In this document: positions 12,245-21,596 of the stretch, piece by piece
Layout: each line of letters starts with the position of its first letter
Numbering within the stretch: position 1 is the first letter of the stretch
IMG/VR virus record: IMGVR_UViG_3300020439_000017
Coordinates: 1-42,225 of that record
Length of the DNA: 42,225 bases
Strand: one strand, 5' to 3'
Origin: a virus
Notes under the pieces: generated by a model
Database searches by the model: none
Seen by the model: only the letters and a program-made list of their open reading frames with translations
What the model was told of the DNA's origin: nothing
Program-made: the position numbers and the translations under genes

Positions 12245-12484
12245 ATGCCTAACCAACGTCATCCCGACAAACGTGTGTATAATTACTGGATGCACCGTAA
12301 TACGAAGGATCGTTTGGAAACGTGTGCTGAAAAATTTGGTATGAGTGTCAATGAAGTAATTGATGTGTGCGTGAAGTCTTCGCTGGACACATTTGCTGAA
12401 CGCCTCGCCAAGTTCAACCCTCTGACTCGCCGCCTAACAGCGGAGCAAGTTGCTGAGATTCTAGATCAGCAAGATTTACGCTAG
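12245..12484 (+). CDS. Ribbon-helix-helix-like regulator, rightward, 79 aa
   Basis: Start ATG 12245 is placed after the promoter and operators; a longer frame from 12107 would run through both promoters and is rejected. The protein reads KRVYNYWMHRNTKDRLETCA then GMSVNEVIDVCVKSSLDTFA, a strand-helix-helix pattern like Arc/MetJ proteins, then an acidic-basic helical tail (TAEQVAEILDQ). It is the only plus-strand gene in the 3.7-41.9 kb region. Divergence from the other RHH gene suggests a lysogeny repressor or its antagonist. Confidence 0.65.
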   Translation: MPNQRHPDKRVYNYWMHRNTKDRLETCAEKFGMSVNEVIDVCVKSSLDTFAERLAKFNPLTRRLTAEQVAEILDQQDLR

Positions 12485-12605
12485 GAACCTCCAACGGCTG
12501 GGTCAAGAGGGACGCCTCCAACGTCCGAATCCTCGTTTTATAGAGGTTTATTAGGTTTTTTCGTTCTTCTAGAGGCATTGCCTCAACGTATTCATCAAAC
12601 ACCAT
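12414..12605 (-). CDS. Small protein downstream of integrase, 63 aa
   Basis: ATG 12605 has AAGGAG six bases upstream, a strong ribosome site, so the frame is believed although its 3' 71 bases overlap the convergent regulator gene. An in-frame GTG at 12608 is less well placed. The protein is acidic with a helical N-terminus (EERKNLINLYKTRIRTLEA) and a Leu/Pro-rich tail. Unrecognised. It could be cotranscribed with the integrase. Confidence 0.55.
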   Translation of the reverse strand: MVFDEYVEAMPLEERKNLINLYKTRIRTLEASLLTQPLEVPSVNLADLESQQLAPLLGGESEG

Positions 12606-12743
12606 CACTTACTCCTTGTGTGTATCAAGCCGGGTGGGACATTTGGTGTCCACTACCTCGCCCGCACAACGGAAAGTAACAATGGCAATCCCCTTGCCAA
12701 CACTTTTCGTTCAAGTGTGAATAAAAAGTTGTTAGCGGCTTAT

Positions 12744-14006
12744 TTACACCGAAAACCCCTCTGGAAGTTTTTTCTCCCCAGCATAGTGGCGAACTGTGGT
12801 TGTCACTGATTTGTGCCGGGCGACTCGCCTCGCGACTTCCTCCCCATATTTCTCCCTTACCAAATGTAAGGTATGGGCGCGGAGTTCGTGGAACGTGTGG
12901 TCGGTGTCCAGTCCATTTTGGCGGAACCAGTTGTCCAACTCCATCAGCGTCTTACCGGCTCGCGCAGACGGGAACCCATTTTCGGGTATGATGTACTCCT
13001 TGTCGCCCGTGACCTTCCACCACCACTGGAGTTCCTTAAACACTTCTGGATCAATTGGAGTTGTTGTGGGGCGTTTGCCTTTTTGATCGGCTGAAATTTT
13101 AATGACTGGATTCTTGCCGTCCGTGTGGTCTATCCAGTCCCACTTCGCTCGGTTGATTTCGCCCCGGCGCAACGTGGCTTTCGCCAACAAGTATGCGGCC
13201 CAAAATTCTGGTTGGGCTTCCTTGTTTGCTTTCAGCTTGGCCTCCAACCCTTCAATGATTTTCGTATCCACCGGCTCATGTTCGTAAACGACTGGAGCCT
13301 CCACTGGCTCCTTCAAAAACGGCTGGATGTCTCCCACATACAATCCAACGTCTTCGTAACGATGAAGGTATGCGGTTTTAAAAATGGATCGCGCCTTGGA
13401 TAGTGCCTGTTTAATTCCGCGCAGGGCTTTCTGCCGTGCTTCCTCGCCCTGCCCCAACACTTGTTCCATCTCGGCATCGTAAAAATCACGAACTACTTTC
13501 CCACACAAATGACTCACTGGAGTTGTTGGGAATCCAGAGCGTTTGCCGACAATGCGTTTGAGCGCGGCAATGTTGTCCAAAAGCGTCTTCTCCTTCAGCC
13601 CGTGTTTGAGTCCGATGGTGTAGTAGGTTTTTGTGAGCGTACCTAGTTTGGCAAACGACCTTGGCTCCGTAGACATTTGCCGTGGGGCGTCGTACAAAAA
13701 CTGGTCAATCAAATCCACCGCTATCCGCACGGCGTGTTCGGGTTCGTTTGTTTGCGTGGAGGTTTGTTTCCGAAATCCGTTCCGCTGGATTTTCACATAG
13801 TATGGGCCAGCCAGTTTTTGCTGATACAAGGAGTAGTGTCGGCCTCGATGGGTGAAGCGAATTTTTTCACCGTCACGATAATAATAAGGCGTATTTTCTG
13901 CGCGGTCATCGTCTCGGAAAACCGCAATGTCATCCAGATTTTGGGGGTCAGATTGCTCTCGATGAACCCGAAGTGTACCATTTGCTTCCATAGCGGAATG
14001 TGCCAT
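12744..14006 (-). CDS. int: Tyrosine integrase
   Basis: 420 residues. Catalytic residues of the tyrosine recombinase family: Arg280 in TLRRGEI, a Lys in QKGKR (309-311), H373ELR376 in the HxxR box, H398 in ARHKS and the nucleophile Tyr408 in VRHYAG. A SAM-like core-binding domain fills about 115-215, and residues 35-100 look like an arm-binding N-terminus. The enzyme joins attP to a host tRNA-Gln gene. attP (14062-14128) lies 56 bases upstream of the start. There is no good Shine-Dalgarno; Met6 is an alternative start. The 138-bp gap after its stop holds only small inverted repeats. Confidence 0.9.
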   Translation of the reverse strand: MAHSAMEANGTLRVHREQSDPQNLDDIAVFRDDDRAENTPYYYRDGEKIRFTHRGRHYSLYQQKLAGPYYVKIQRNGFRKQTSTQTNEPEHAVRIAVDLIDQFLYDAPRQMSTEPRSFAKLGTLTKTYYTIGLKHGLKEKTLLDNIAALKRIVGKRSGFPTTPVSHLCGKVVRDFYDAEMEQVLGQGEEARQKALRGIKQALSKARSIFKTAYLHRYEDVGLYVGDIQPFLKEPVEAPVVYEHEPVDTKIIEGLEAKLKANKEAQPEFWAAYLLAKATLRRGEINRAKWDWIDHTDGKNPVIKISADQKGKRPTTTPIDPEVFKELQWWWKVTGDKEYIIPENGFPSARAGKTLMELDNWFRQNGLDTDHTFHELRAHTLHLVREKYGEEVARRVARHKSVTTTVRHYAGEKKLPEGFSV

Positions 14007-14061
14007 CGCCGGAGAAAATGCACTCGGTTACTGAGGAAATCAACAAAAAACTTTTAGAAGG

Positions 14062-14128
14062 TGGTTGTCCCGGAAAGACTTGAACTTTCTCTAACGGTGT
14101 CAAAGACCGCTGTGCTACCATGCTACAC
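14062..14128 (-). other. attP: attP core: tRNA-Gln(UUG) fragment lacking the 5' acceptor strand
   Basis: Read on the minus strand, 14128 to 14062 gives a D-arm (GTGT/GCAC), an anticodon arm (GCGGT/ACCGT) with loop CTTTGAC and anticodon TTG, a perfect T-arm (GAAAG-TTCAAGT-CTTTC), the acceptor 3' strand CGGGACA, a discriminator A and an encoded CCA. The bases that should form the 5' acceptor strand (14131-14137) do not pair. It is thus not a working tRNA but the 3' part of one, as phages carry in attP so that integration restores the host gene. Inverted CCTCAGTA/TACTGAGG copies lie at 14130-14137 and 14029-14036. Confidence 0.85.
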
Positions 14129-14145
14129 GCCTCAGTACCAACGAC

Positions 14146-14553
14146 TTACGTCACGGTTTTTTCGTGCGGATTTTCCTTCAAAATGTGCCATGCAGAAAAA
14201 TATTTTTCATGCTTTGAAGTGCCGCTGCCATCCCCCGCAACCTTGATTCCAGACCCAACCTTGGACATTGGCATGACGTAAAATGTGTTGTGGAGTAGGC
14301 AGACAAATATGCAGAAGTCGGCGGCACGGCTGGTAAAGTTTGTGAAGCGGTAGCCGGTGGGTTTGTTGTTTTCCAGTGCTGGAAGTTTTGACGTTTTTAT
14401 CTGGAGTTTGTGAAACCAGTTCGGCCCGCATTCCACCAGCATATCGTACCCATCTACGTCCACGCTGGGAGTGGCTACCACGAACCCTTGTTTAAGTAGT
14501 TCGGCCTCAACCAGCCGCTCCCCCACGCCACCTATGATGACGGCGTGTTCCAC
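14146..14553 (-). CDS. PD-(D/E)xK nuclease-like protein at attP
   Basis: 135 residues from GTG 14553, whose G is shared with the stop of the large virion gene (TAGTG). GERLVEAELLKQGFVVATPS then DVDGYDMLV (D37) then KLQIKTSK (Q51, K53) is the pattern of the small PDDEXK_5 / Holliday-resolvase-like group. In the prophage it would lie at the end beside the host tRNA, a common place for accessory genes. It could be a resolvase or a host-directed nuclease. Confidence 0.65.
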   Translation of the reverse strand: MEHAVIIGGVGERLVEAELLKQGFVVATPSVDVDGYDMLVECGPNWFHKLQIKTSKLPALENNKPTGYRFTNFTSRAADFCIFVCLLHNTFYVMPMSKVGSGIKVAGDGSGTSKHEKYFSAWHILKENPHEKTVT

Positions 14554-17500
14554 TATTCATTTCCAGTCAATGTAAGGAATCGTTTGCGGGCTAGTTTCAT
14601 CAACTGGATTTTTCGCTCTTTTAGTTTTTCCAGTTGTTCTTCCTTTGCCGAATCAGACATGGATTGGCTTGCCTCCACTCGGCGCATCCGTTGGTTGATC
14701 TCCTTAATCTGTTTGTCCGTCTCCTTGATGCGCGGCAGGATACGACGGAGTGGAGCGGCTTCTTCCGCATACTTCCGCAACTTCTTAACCTCACCCTCTT
14801 GCTGGTACGCCTTGATTTGATCGTCGGCTTGGTACGCTTCACCACGGAGTTTGTAGTAGTTTTCTTGGTCGTAATAGGTGGTTTGTCCCCCAACAAATCT
14901 GTTAATGACCGGCAACCGCTTCGCACCTTCTTCCGTGAAAGGCCGAAACGCATCCTTGCCCATTGAACCAAACACATGACTCATAAAGTGGTCAAAGGTT
15001 TCGGGACTAACATCTATCAATCCCCCTTTAACTGTGGTTCCTCCAGTGAGAGAGTTCAGTGTGGATGCGACCGACTTGGACAACTCCGACACGTTGCCGA
15101 AATATTGTTGCGAATCTGGTTTCTCATACTTGTCGTATGGGTTTGACTCTGGACGGATTGGATCGTCCTTCCAGTCGCGGTTCGTAACAACTGCGGTGAA
15201 TGGATCAAGAACATCTGGAGTTGCGGCCCGCATGATACCCGGCCCCGAAAACATATCGCTGGCTCCACCGATTGGATTGAATGCATTGAGTCCAGAGTTT
15301 GTTGTGTTGGCTATCGTATCCCAACTGGATATTTCGCCGCGCAACATTCGGCTAATGTTTGTTCCAGCATAGTGAAACACATTGAATCCATACGGCATTG
15401 GAATAGTGATGTAGTCCTCTCCGTCAAAGGGACTCATAATAACCATATTCCGCTCCCTAACGTGTTCGGGGATTTTCTTGTAAAAGGTTTCCCCGTCCTC
15501 GTCCTCGTCTGAAATGATGTTGTTGATGAAATCTTGAGCCACGGCAAAGGCGGCAATTCCAGCCGTGGTCTTTTGCACCTTCTTGTTTTCCATCGCTTGC
15601 ACCATTCGATAAGTGCCTTGGACTCCAGCATTGAAAAACAGGAACCAACTATTTAGTGCGCTTGACCACTCTCCTTTTCTGGAGAAGTTAACCGTGATGT
15701 TTTTCGCCAGACTGGACGCTTGGAGTTTTGACATTCCAGCTTTGCGGGCATTTGCGTACACCGACAAACGCATGGTGTTTTCCACGGCTGCGTTTATGTC
15801 GCTTGCCTTGTCCTTCAAAAACCGGAGTGTGTCAGCAGTTTTGTTTCCAGACAGTTTGGACTTAATCTTGCCTTTGATTTTCTTAACATCGTTGAGTCCA
15901 AAGAATTCAATCTTGCCGCCGATTTCCATGAACTCCTTGTAGTATTCACCATACTCGCCTTCAAACGACTTCTTACCTTTGCTGCCAACCTCTGCTTTCC
16001 ACGCGGCCCGAAATGCAGTCCGCACTCCGCGCAAAACATTTTGGCGAAGTCCTTCCGCTTCAGACGCAGTTAGGTTTACTTGTGCGGTCTGGAGATCGCG
16101 TAGGAAGTTGGGGATGACAAAGCTGGGCGCAAGCTGCGTATTGATAAGCGCGAGGAATCTGTTGCCCGCCCCCATCCACTGGACGATTTTGTTGAGTGAA
16201 CCAAACCCAGCGTTGTTGAGGTTTCTGGCTAGGTGTGGATTGCGAACGCGGAGAAAGCGTTCTTCACCAGCAATGAAGTAGCTGACTATTTCGGGGTCTT
16301 GTTTCCAGCGCGGATCAACCCCAGTCACAACCTTACCTTCTTTATTAAACCTCGGACTCAATGTGGGCTTGGCTGGAGCCACAACATCATTCTTAAACTT
16401 CGTCACCAGTTGTTCAAGTGAAGCCAACACTCGGTTGCGCTCAACTTGTTCAATGGTATTGTAATATTGGTGGAAAATGTTTGAGAGAATGTCTACTACG
16501 TCTTTGCCGCTGCCTTTGCGTTTTTTGTGTCCACGGAACGCTCGGTTTCCACTTTCAATGTGGTTGGATTGTGTACCTTCCCGGTTCAGCGGAACGTAGT
16601 TGCTGTAAAAAGTTGAGAGCCTTTGATGGTTCGCCTCGTCAATCAATCCGCCCTCAAGTTCCAAATCCAACTTGGACTGGAGCAGATTTCTAATTTGCGT
16701 TTCCAGACTTTGAAGGTTTTTGGTTTTTCCATCGGCTTCAAATTTTGCCAGAACTCTCCTTGCCTTTTCATTGGTCATACCACTCCCACCATCTGGCATT
16801 GCCTCGTTTATCTCAGCAATACGCTTATTAGCTTCTTCCGCGTGGCGAGCGTGGAGGTATTCGTGAAGTTGATCGTTAGTGATGCCGAGTCGTTTCATCT
16901 CTGCCAACAACGGCTCCATCACTTTTTCATCCAGTTCCTTTTTCAAGAACCCTACCCGGTCTTGCAAATGTTCCATTCGCAGATAGGCGTTCATTGTGTC
17001 TGGAATCTTTTTTCCAGCGGCGATTGTGCGTTGCAGGATTTTAAGGTCTACGAATCGGTCTACTAATCTACGAATGGTTTGATTGGCAGTTGAGTCGGGG
17101 TCTTGGAGGTTGAGACTAGCTCTGGCAGAGAAAAGTTTTTCGTCCACCATTTGACCAAGAGTTTTTCTGGTTTCAGTGGCGCGGGTTGTTTTATTAGCCC
17201 CGGTCAAATCATCCACCACCTTTTGTGGTATTTCCTCTGGAGTGCGAGCCACTTTGCTTGTGGCATCGTCCCACGCTTGTTTTACGGCATCCGTTAGTTT
17301 TACGCCTATGCGCTTTGCAAAGTCAGCGGCAGACTTGGCTCCGTTTTCAACATGGTACGCAGCCATTTTAACCAATGACTTAAACAAGTTCCATGTTGCC
17401 ACTGGATCAACGCCCATGCTGACCCGTCCGCCCAGTCCTCTAACTGCTTCCTTAAATTCAAATAGTAGTTGTTCCCCCTTGTCCATTTTGGGTTCTGGAG

Positions 17501-19307
17501 GTGCAACGGATACTTCTTTATTGTCAGCGCGAACCGAAACACTATCGCCTTCTTCAGTACGTCCGCTGATTAACCATCCATTACTTCGTTCTACTGTAAA
17601 TTCTGTGCCTTCTTTAGCCTGTCCTTCCACTGTTGAAGCGGGCCATTCTTTCAACTCCCCACTTTTTGTTTGATATTGTTTTACGCCACCAACTCTAACT
17701 CTTGTTCCAACTGGAAGTTTTTCTGGAAAACTACCCTGCTCGCCTTCTTCTTTTCTAAATGGACGGAAAGGGCTTTCCTGAGTGACTGGTGTTTCTGGTG
17801 TAGGGGTGTCGGTAAATATGTCCTCATACCCCTCTTGATATGTACGAGTTGTCGGTGGTTGCGGCGGCTCTGTCGGAGTAATTACCCGTGGAGTTTTTGG
17901 GGGTGGCGCGTCTTCGTCAGGATCGCGGGGCTTTGTGTCAATAAAGTCTTCGGCAGTTCTTCTAAATCCTAACTTACCACCCTCTGGATCAGTGCGCTTA
18001 TTAGATACTCGTTCGCTTAATTTATTCTCAATATCCAGTGCAGCAGTTCGCCCAGCGTCGTTCTGGTCGCCAAGGTCAATCACTCTACCGTTTTCATCCA
18101 GAAGCGCAGTTGGGGCGTTTGGAATTGTGCTTGAATCCAGCACTTGTCCCGTGTCTGCGTCTATGATTGGCCCACCCAGTATCATTGGCGGCACTTCTGT
18201 TGGGCCGGGTAGGTATCTGGAGGGCGCGGTTAGGTCGGGGCCAGTTAGCCGTGGGGTTCCAGCGGTTGGGTCGTAGAGCGGATCAGTTCCAATCAAAGCG
18301 ACCGGCTCATCATACGGCAGTCCAAGGCGTTCTGGTGGGGCTGGAAGTGCGCGTTGCGTTGGTGGTGCAAGTTGGTCGGCAACAAACGCATCAGTTTTTT
18401 GTTTATATGCTTCTCTAAAATACGTTCGTCCTCGCAGTGCAGAAAATGGCCCACCAACAAGCGTTTCAGCCGCAGCACTTTTTAGCGCATTTTCCCAAAT
18501 GTTCCCGCGCTCAACTCCCTGTGATTCGGCATACACATCACTGGCCAAAGATTCAGCCGCACCTAATCCAGAATCAAATGCAACTTCGGCCCCAACCTTC
18601 TTCGCAACCGTGCCACTCACACTGGAACCCATCGGCACAAGTTTACCCACCGGCACTGCGGTAGATGCAATCGCTATGCCTCCAGCAATTACGGCAGATT
18701 TGTTGGATGTGTCACGGGCAGTTTCATAGGCGGCATTTAAGTCTGGTGTCCCAGCCATGTCTTGCTGGTGACGCAGATTAATGTAGTCGTTTTTGAAAGT
18801 TGCGCCTTTAGCAGACGTAGCTTGAATACTGGACGCTGTGGCTCCAGCGGTAATGAGTCCTCCAAGTGGAGTTGTTAATGCACCCGCACCGACACCCGCA
18901 CCAATCGTGGGGGCAATGGTTACACCAGCCTGACCAAGTACGTTTCCAAATCCTCTTGCGCTTAACAAACTAGCTTCATCGGCTTGCGGCGTGGTTTTCC
19001 ATTCTTGGTATTCTTTTTCCAGAAGTCGTTTTGCTTCGCCGTGGCTCAACTCCAGCAAAGTTTTACCCAGCACGAAGTCGTCTTTGGCTTGCCCAATCCC
19101 TTGAATAAAACTGGTTATGAATCCTTGTTCGTCTGCCTTTTGCTGGGCTTCTTCACGGGCTTCCTCAAACTCCCGTCGCCGTTGTTCCTCCTTGATGGCG
19201 GCGATTTGTGGAGCGAAGTTCTTTTGAATGGCTTCTTGGATTTCCTCCCGACTCATCTCGTCGGGGAAAGTTGCCGTACCAACTCCCTTGATGAGTATTT
19301 TTGGCAT
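14553..19307 (-). CDS. Large internal virion / polyvalent protein, 1,584 aa
   Basis: It starts MPKILIKGVGTATFPDEMSR, the short N-terminal module common to giant podovirus ejection proteins. Then come a charged coiled coil (30-70), a Gly/Ala-rich hydrophobic stretch (about 120-235) that could cross membranes, a Pro-rich linker (about 320-560), long helical segments, and a C-terminal LPD38-like region (around 1050-1350, e.g. NITVNFSRKGEWSSALNSWF). It ends in a coiled coil. It probably leaves the virion ahead of the DNA to build an envelope channel. No lysozyme or transglycosylase motif is evident, unlike T7 gp16. Confidence 0.75.
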   Translation of the reverse strand: MPKILIKGVGTATFPDEMSREEIQEAIQKNFAPQIAAIKEEQRRREFEEAREEAQQKADEQGFITSFIQGIGQAKDDFVLGKTLLELSHGEAKRLLEKEYQEWKTTPQADEASLLSARGFGNVLGQAGVTIAPTIGAGVGAGALTTPLGGLITAGATASSIQATSAKGATFKNDYINLRHQQDMAGTPDLNAAYETARDTSNKSAVIAGGIAIASTAVPVGKLVPMGSSVSGTVAKKVGAEVAFDSGLGAAESLASDVYAESQGVERGNIWENALKSAAAETLVGGPFSALRGRTYFREAYKQKTDAFVADQLAPPTQRALPAPPERLGLPYDEPVALIGTDPLYDPTAGTPRLTGPDLTAPSRYLPGPTEVPPMILGGPIIDADTGQVLDSSTIPNAPTALLDENGRVIDLGDQNDAGRTAALDIENKLSERVSNKRTDPEGGKLGFRRTAEDFIDTKPRDPDEDAPPPKTPRVITPTEPPQPPTTRTYQEGYEDIFTDTPTPETPVTQESPFRPFRKEEGEQGSFPEKLPVGTRVRVGGVKQYQTKSGELKEWPASTVEGQAKEGTEFTVERSNGWLISGRTEEGDSVSVRADNKEVSVAPPEPKMDKGEQLLFEFKEAVRGLGGRVSMGVDPVATWNLFKSLVKMAAYHVENGAKSAADFAKRIGVKLTDAVKQAWDDATSKVARTPEEIPQKVVDDLTGANKTTRATETRKTLGQMVDEKLFSARASLNLQDPDSTANQTIRRLVDRFVDLKILQRTIAAGKKIPDTMNAYLRMEHLQDRVGFLKKELDEKVMEPLLAEMKRLGITNDQLHEYLHARHAEEANKRIAEINEAMPDGGSGMTNEKARRVLAKFEADGKTKNLQSLETQIRNLLQSKLDLELEGGLIDEANHQRLSTFYSNYVPLNREGTQSNHIESGNRAFRGHKKRKGSGKDVVDILSNIFHQYYNTIEQVERNRVLASLEQLVTKFKNDVVAPAKPTLSPRFNKEGKVVTGVDPRWKQDPEIVSYFIAGEERFLRVRNPHLARNLNNAGFGSLNKIVQWMGAGNRFLALINTQLAPSFVIPNFLRDLQTAQVNLTASEAEGLRQNVLRGVRTAFRAAWKAEVGSKGKKSFEGEYGEYYKEFMEIGGKIEFFGLNDVKKIKGKIKSKLSGNKTADTLRFLKDKASDINAAVENTMRLSVYANARKAGMSKLQASSLAKNITVNFSRKGEWSSALNSWFLFFNAGVQGTYRMVQAMENKKVQKTTAGIAAFAVAQDFINNIISDEDEDGETFYKKIPEHVRERNMVIMSPFDGEDYITIPMPYGFNVFHYAGTNISRMLRGEISSWDTIANTTNSGLNAFNPIGGASDMFSGPGIMRAATPDVLDPFTAVVTNRDWKDDPIRPESNPYDKYEKPDSQQYFGNVSELSKSVASTLNSLTGGTTVKGGLIDVSPETFDHFMSHVFGSMGKDAFRPFTEEGAKRLPVINRFVGGQTTYYDQENYYKLRGEAYQADDQIKAYQQEGEVKKLRKYAEEAAPLRRILPRIKETDKQIKEINQRMRRVEASQSMSDSAKEEQLEKLKERKIQLMKLARKRFLTLTGNE

Positions 19308-19309
19308 TA

Positions 19310-20800
19310 TTAGGGAATGAATTGATTGGTTAGTGGATCAAATGTGCCGAGATCAGTTGCTTCGTCCAATTTAGCACGAATCCGCTCCACGTTTTTCTTA
19401 GCGGCTTTGATCTTACCTTCGTCTGGAGCTACGTCCGCTTCTAACTCATCCACTTTAAGGAGGGCTTCTCTAAGTTCTTTCTCAAGCCCGTCTTGTTTTC
19501 CACGGTTATATTTTTTATCTGCCGCTTGACCTCGCAGTAATGCGGCTTGGACGGTTGCGCCCACGGCGTCTTTATTCGGCACTAATCCAGACGCGGTAGA
19601 CTTCACGTTGTAGAAGTATTTTTGACCGCTTGGCCCTTCCGTTTCACGGATTGGCGACGGCGCATTTGGATCGTACTGGGTTGTGATGTTCCTCCATTTA
19701 CCCAACAATTCTGCGCCCATTTGCGGCCCATATTCTGCCGTGATTTTTTGAATTTGAGAGTAGCGTTCTTGGGGAGTTAGTTCACGGGTTTCCGTTGTAG
19801 GTGGAAACCATTTGTATTCTGGCTCCACTTCGGGCATTTGAATTCTGACTGGTGGTAATGTTGGGACTAAATCTTCTTCTCCAAGAGTGCTTAAAACTTC
19901 ACCTTTGGCGATAGCGGCATTTAGCGCGTCAGACATATACCTTGCTTCTTCTATTGTTTCTTGAGACGGGGTTTTGCCTTGCTTATCAAAAGACAACGAA
20001 CCGTCTTTTTCAACAGTCACTCCTAAATCTTTAAGACGATTTTTATACAACGCTTGAGTTTTAGCATTTACATCTACCGCTTTTTCAATAGCTTCAGCAG
20101 GAGGCAGTTTCTCAAAATTTGTTCGTACTTCATCAATAATAGATTGATTCGGATTCGGCTCCACTGCCGCTGGAGTTGCTGGTTGTTGCGGCATTTCCAC
20201 CGGGCCAAAGTAACCGGGAGATTCTTCAGTTTTTGTCGTTGGAACTTGGCTCAACAATTCCTCTGCTTTTAAATACGCCGCCTCTCTTTCCCTTCTAGTT
20301 TTACGGTCTTCAACTGCGTCCGCTCTGGTTCCTTCTGCAATACCCAAGCGTCGAGCTTCCATATCTTGTGCAAATCGTCTTCCTTCTATTTCCTTTTCTA
20401 ATGAGTAGTTGGAAATGGCAGACTCCAACTTACCCAGTGGCATTTCAGCAATACCTTCGCTGAACTTTTGAACGTCTTTAAGTTTCTGCTCGTATTCTGG
20501 AGTGTCGGCGCGTTGGGGGTCTTCGTCTACCCACGATGCTAAATCCTGCATCTTTTGTTGAGCTACCCATTCGCCCCTTTCCGTTAGTATCTCCCGCTTT
20601 TCTTTATTCTTACGATACTTCTCCAGTCCTTCTGAAATACTACTGCCAAGGCTTTCAAAGCCTTCCGCCAAATACCTACCCGGTGCAGTAGCGGCTTGCA
20701 TATAGCCCGGCGGCAACGCGGCTGGGCCTCCCCCTTGATACTGTGAAAAATAGTTAGCCATTTTATTATCCTCCAAACCGCCCGTGGAATAGTCCTCCAC
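19310..20800 (-). CDS. Internal virion protein, 496 aa
   Basis: Located between the 276-aa and 1,584-aa genes, as in podovirus ejection-protein blocks. It starts with a Gly/Gln-rich stretch, then is largely charged and helical with coiled-coil potential (residues 45-185, then 420-475) and a Pro-rich middle. No enzyme motif. The family is not named with certainty; the role is from position and composition. It overlaps the preceding gene by 35 bases. Confidence 0.6.
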   Translation of the reverse strand: MEDYSTGGLEDNKMANYFSQYQGGGPAALPPGYMQAATAPGRYLAEGFESLGSSISEGLEKYRKNKEKREILTERGEWVAQQKMQDLASWVDEDPQRADTPEYEQKLKDVQKFSEGIAEMPLGKLESAISNYSLEKEIEGRRFAQDMEARRLGIAEGTRADAVEDRKTRREREAAYLKAEELLSQVPTTKTEESPGYFGPVEMPQQPATPAAVEPNPNQSIIDEVRTNFEKLPPAEAIEKAVDVNAKTQALYKNRLKDLGVTVEKDGSLSFDKQGKTPSQETIEEARYMSDALNAAIAKGEVLSTLGEEDLVPTLPPVRIQMPEVEPEYKWFPPTTETRELTPQERYSQIQKITAEYGPQMGAELLGKWRNITTQYDPNAPSPIRETEGPSGQKYFYNVKSTASGLVPNKDAVGATVQAALLRGQAADKKYNRGKQDGLEKELREALLKVDELEADVAPDEGKIKAAKKNVERIRAKLDEATDLGTFDPLTNQFIP

Positions 20801-21596
20801 CCAACGAACCCAGCCCCTTCATAACTCCACCAAACATGGCGGCTCGGTTTGCTGCGCTCGCGGTTCGTGCGGCTAGTTGTTGTTGCTGGTTTCCAGCGTA
20901 AATGTTTTGTGCGTATGCGGATTCTGGACTGAACATTTGTCCAGCGTTGAAACCTTGCGCTTGCCCAACCACGCCTCCTGCCAGCGCTGGAGACACGGAA
21001 CTCGGACGCCCTAGAATTGCCATGAATGGGTCGGCTCCAGTTGCTTGGTTGAGTCCAACCATTGACTGGGCAAATCCTTGACGTTCGCGGCGTCGTGCGG
21101 ACGCGCCCTGCAACTGGGCCAAACTCTCAATCGCGGCATCCCCCAGTCCGTACCCTAGTCCGCGAGCGGCTTGTCCAGCCCGTGCTGACTGCTGGATTTC
21201 TCGGCGTTCAAATGCAGAGAGATCACCTCCAGCGGCTAGGTCTTCTTGGGCTTGGCGGTTTAGTTCAGCCAGTAGTGCGGCCTGTTCTGGATTTGCTGCA
21301 TCCAGTGCGGCTCTCGCTCGTCCACCAAGTCGCTCAATCGCCTCAATGTCGCCTTCTCGTTGCGCGGCCAGATTGCGTCTGTCCATTGCGCCCAGCCGGT
21401 CTTGGGTTGTCTCGTATAAATCCAGCAGTTGTGGAGTTGTAGACTTCGCAATGTCTACGTCCAACTGACTGTATTTGGGACGAAACTCGGCTTCAGCCGC
21501 ATACAACTCTGGAGCCAAATCAACTTGGGCTTGAAGCGTGTCGCGTGTCTCCTGCCCGTAGTTCCTCGGTTTAGGTGCTTTTACTCTTGTTCCCAT
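20766..21596 (-). CDS. Small internal virion (ejection) protein, 276 aa
   Basis: Ala/Gln/Arg-rich and helical, with a Gly-rich C-terminus (AAMFGGVMKGLGSLGGGLFH). This composition and place, first of three consecutive ejection-type genes, is typical of T7 gp14-like proteins that form the outer-membrane part of the DNA channel. The family assignment rests on pattern, not on a specific motif. Confidence 0.6.
   Translation of the reverse strand: MGTRVKAPKPRNYGQETRDTLQAQVDLAPELYAAEAEFRPKYSQLDVDIAKSTTPQLLDLYETTQDRLGAMDRRNLAAQREGDIEAIERLGGRARAALDAANPEQAALLAELNRQAQEDLAAGGDLSAFERREIQQSARAGQAARGLGYGLGDAAIESLAQLQGASARRRERQGFAQSMVGLNQATGADPFMAILGRPSSVSPALAGGVVGQAQGFNAGQMFSPESAYAQNIYAGNQQQQLAARTASAANRAAMFGGVMKGLGSLGGGLFHGRFGG

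Noticed and set aside
12684-12698. Terminator after the integrase gene (GGCAA-TCCCC-TTGCC dyad)
   Set aside because: The stem is only five pairs and no T-run follows on either strand.
14062-14137. Functional tRNA-Gln gene
   Set aside because: The 5' acceptor strand cannot pair with the 3' strand CGGGACA and positions 8-9 are atypical; the fragment lies beside the integrase gene, so attP fits better.
16623-17066. Plus-strand ORFs inside the large virion gene and other late genes
   Set aside because: They lie wholly opposite well-supported minus-strand genes, show no family features and lack ribosome sites; treated as shadows.
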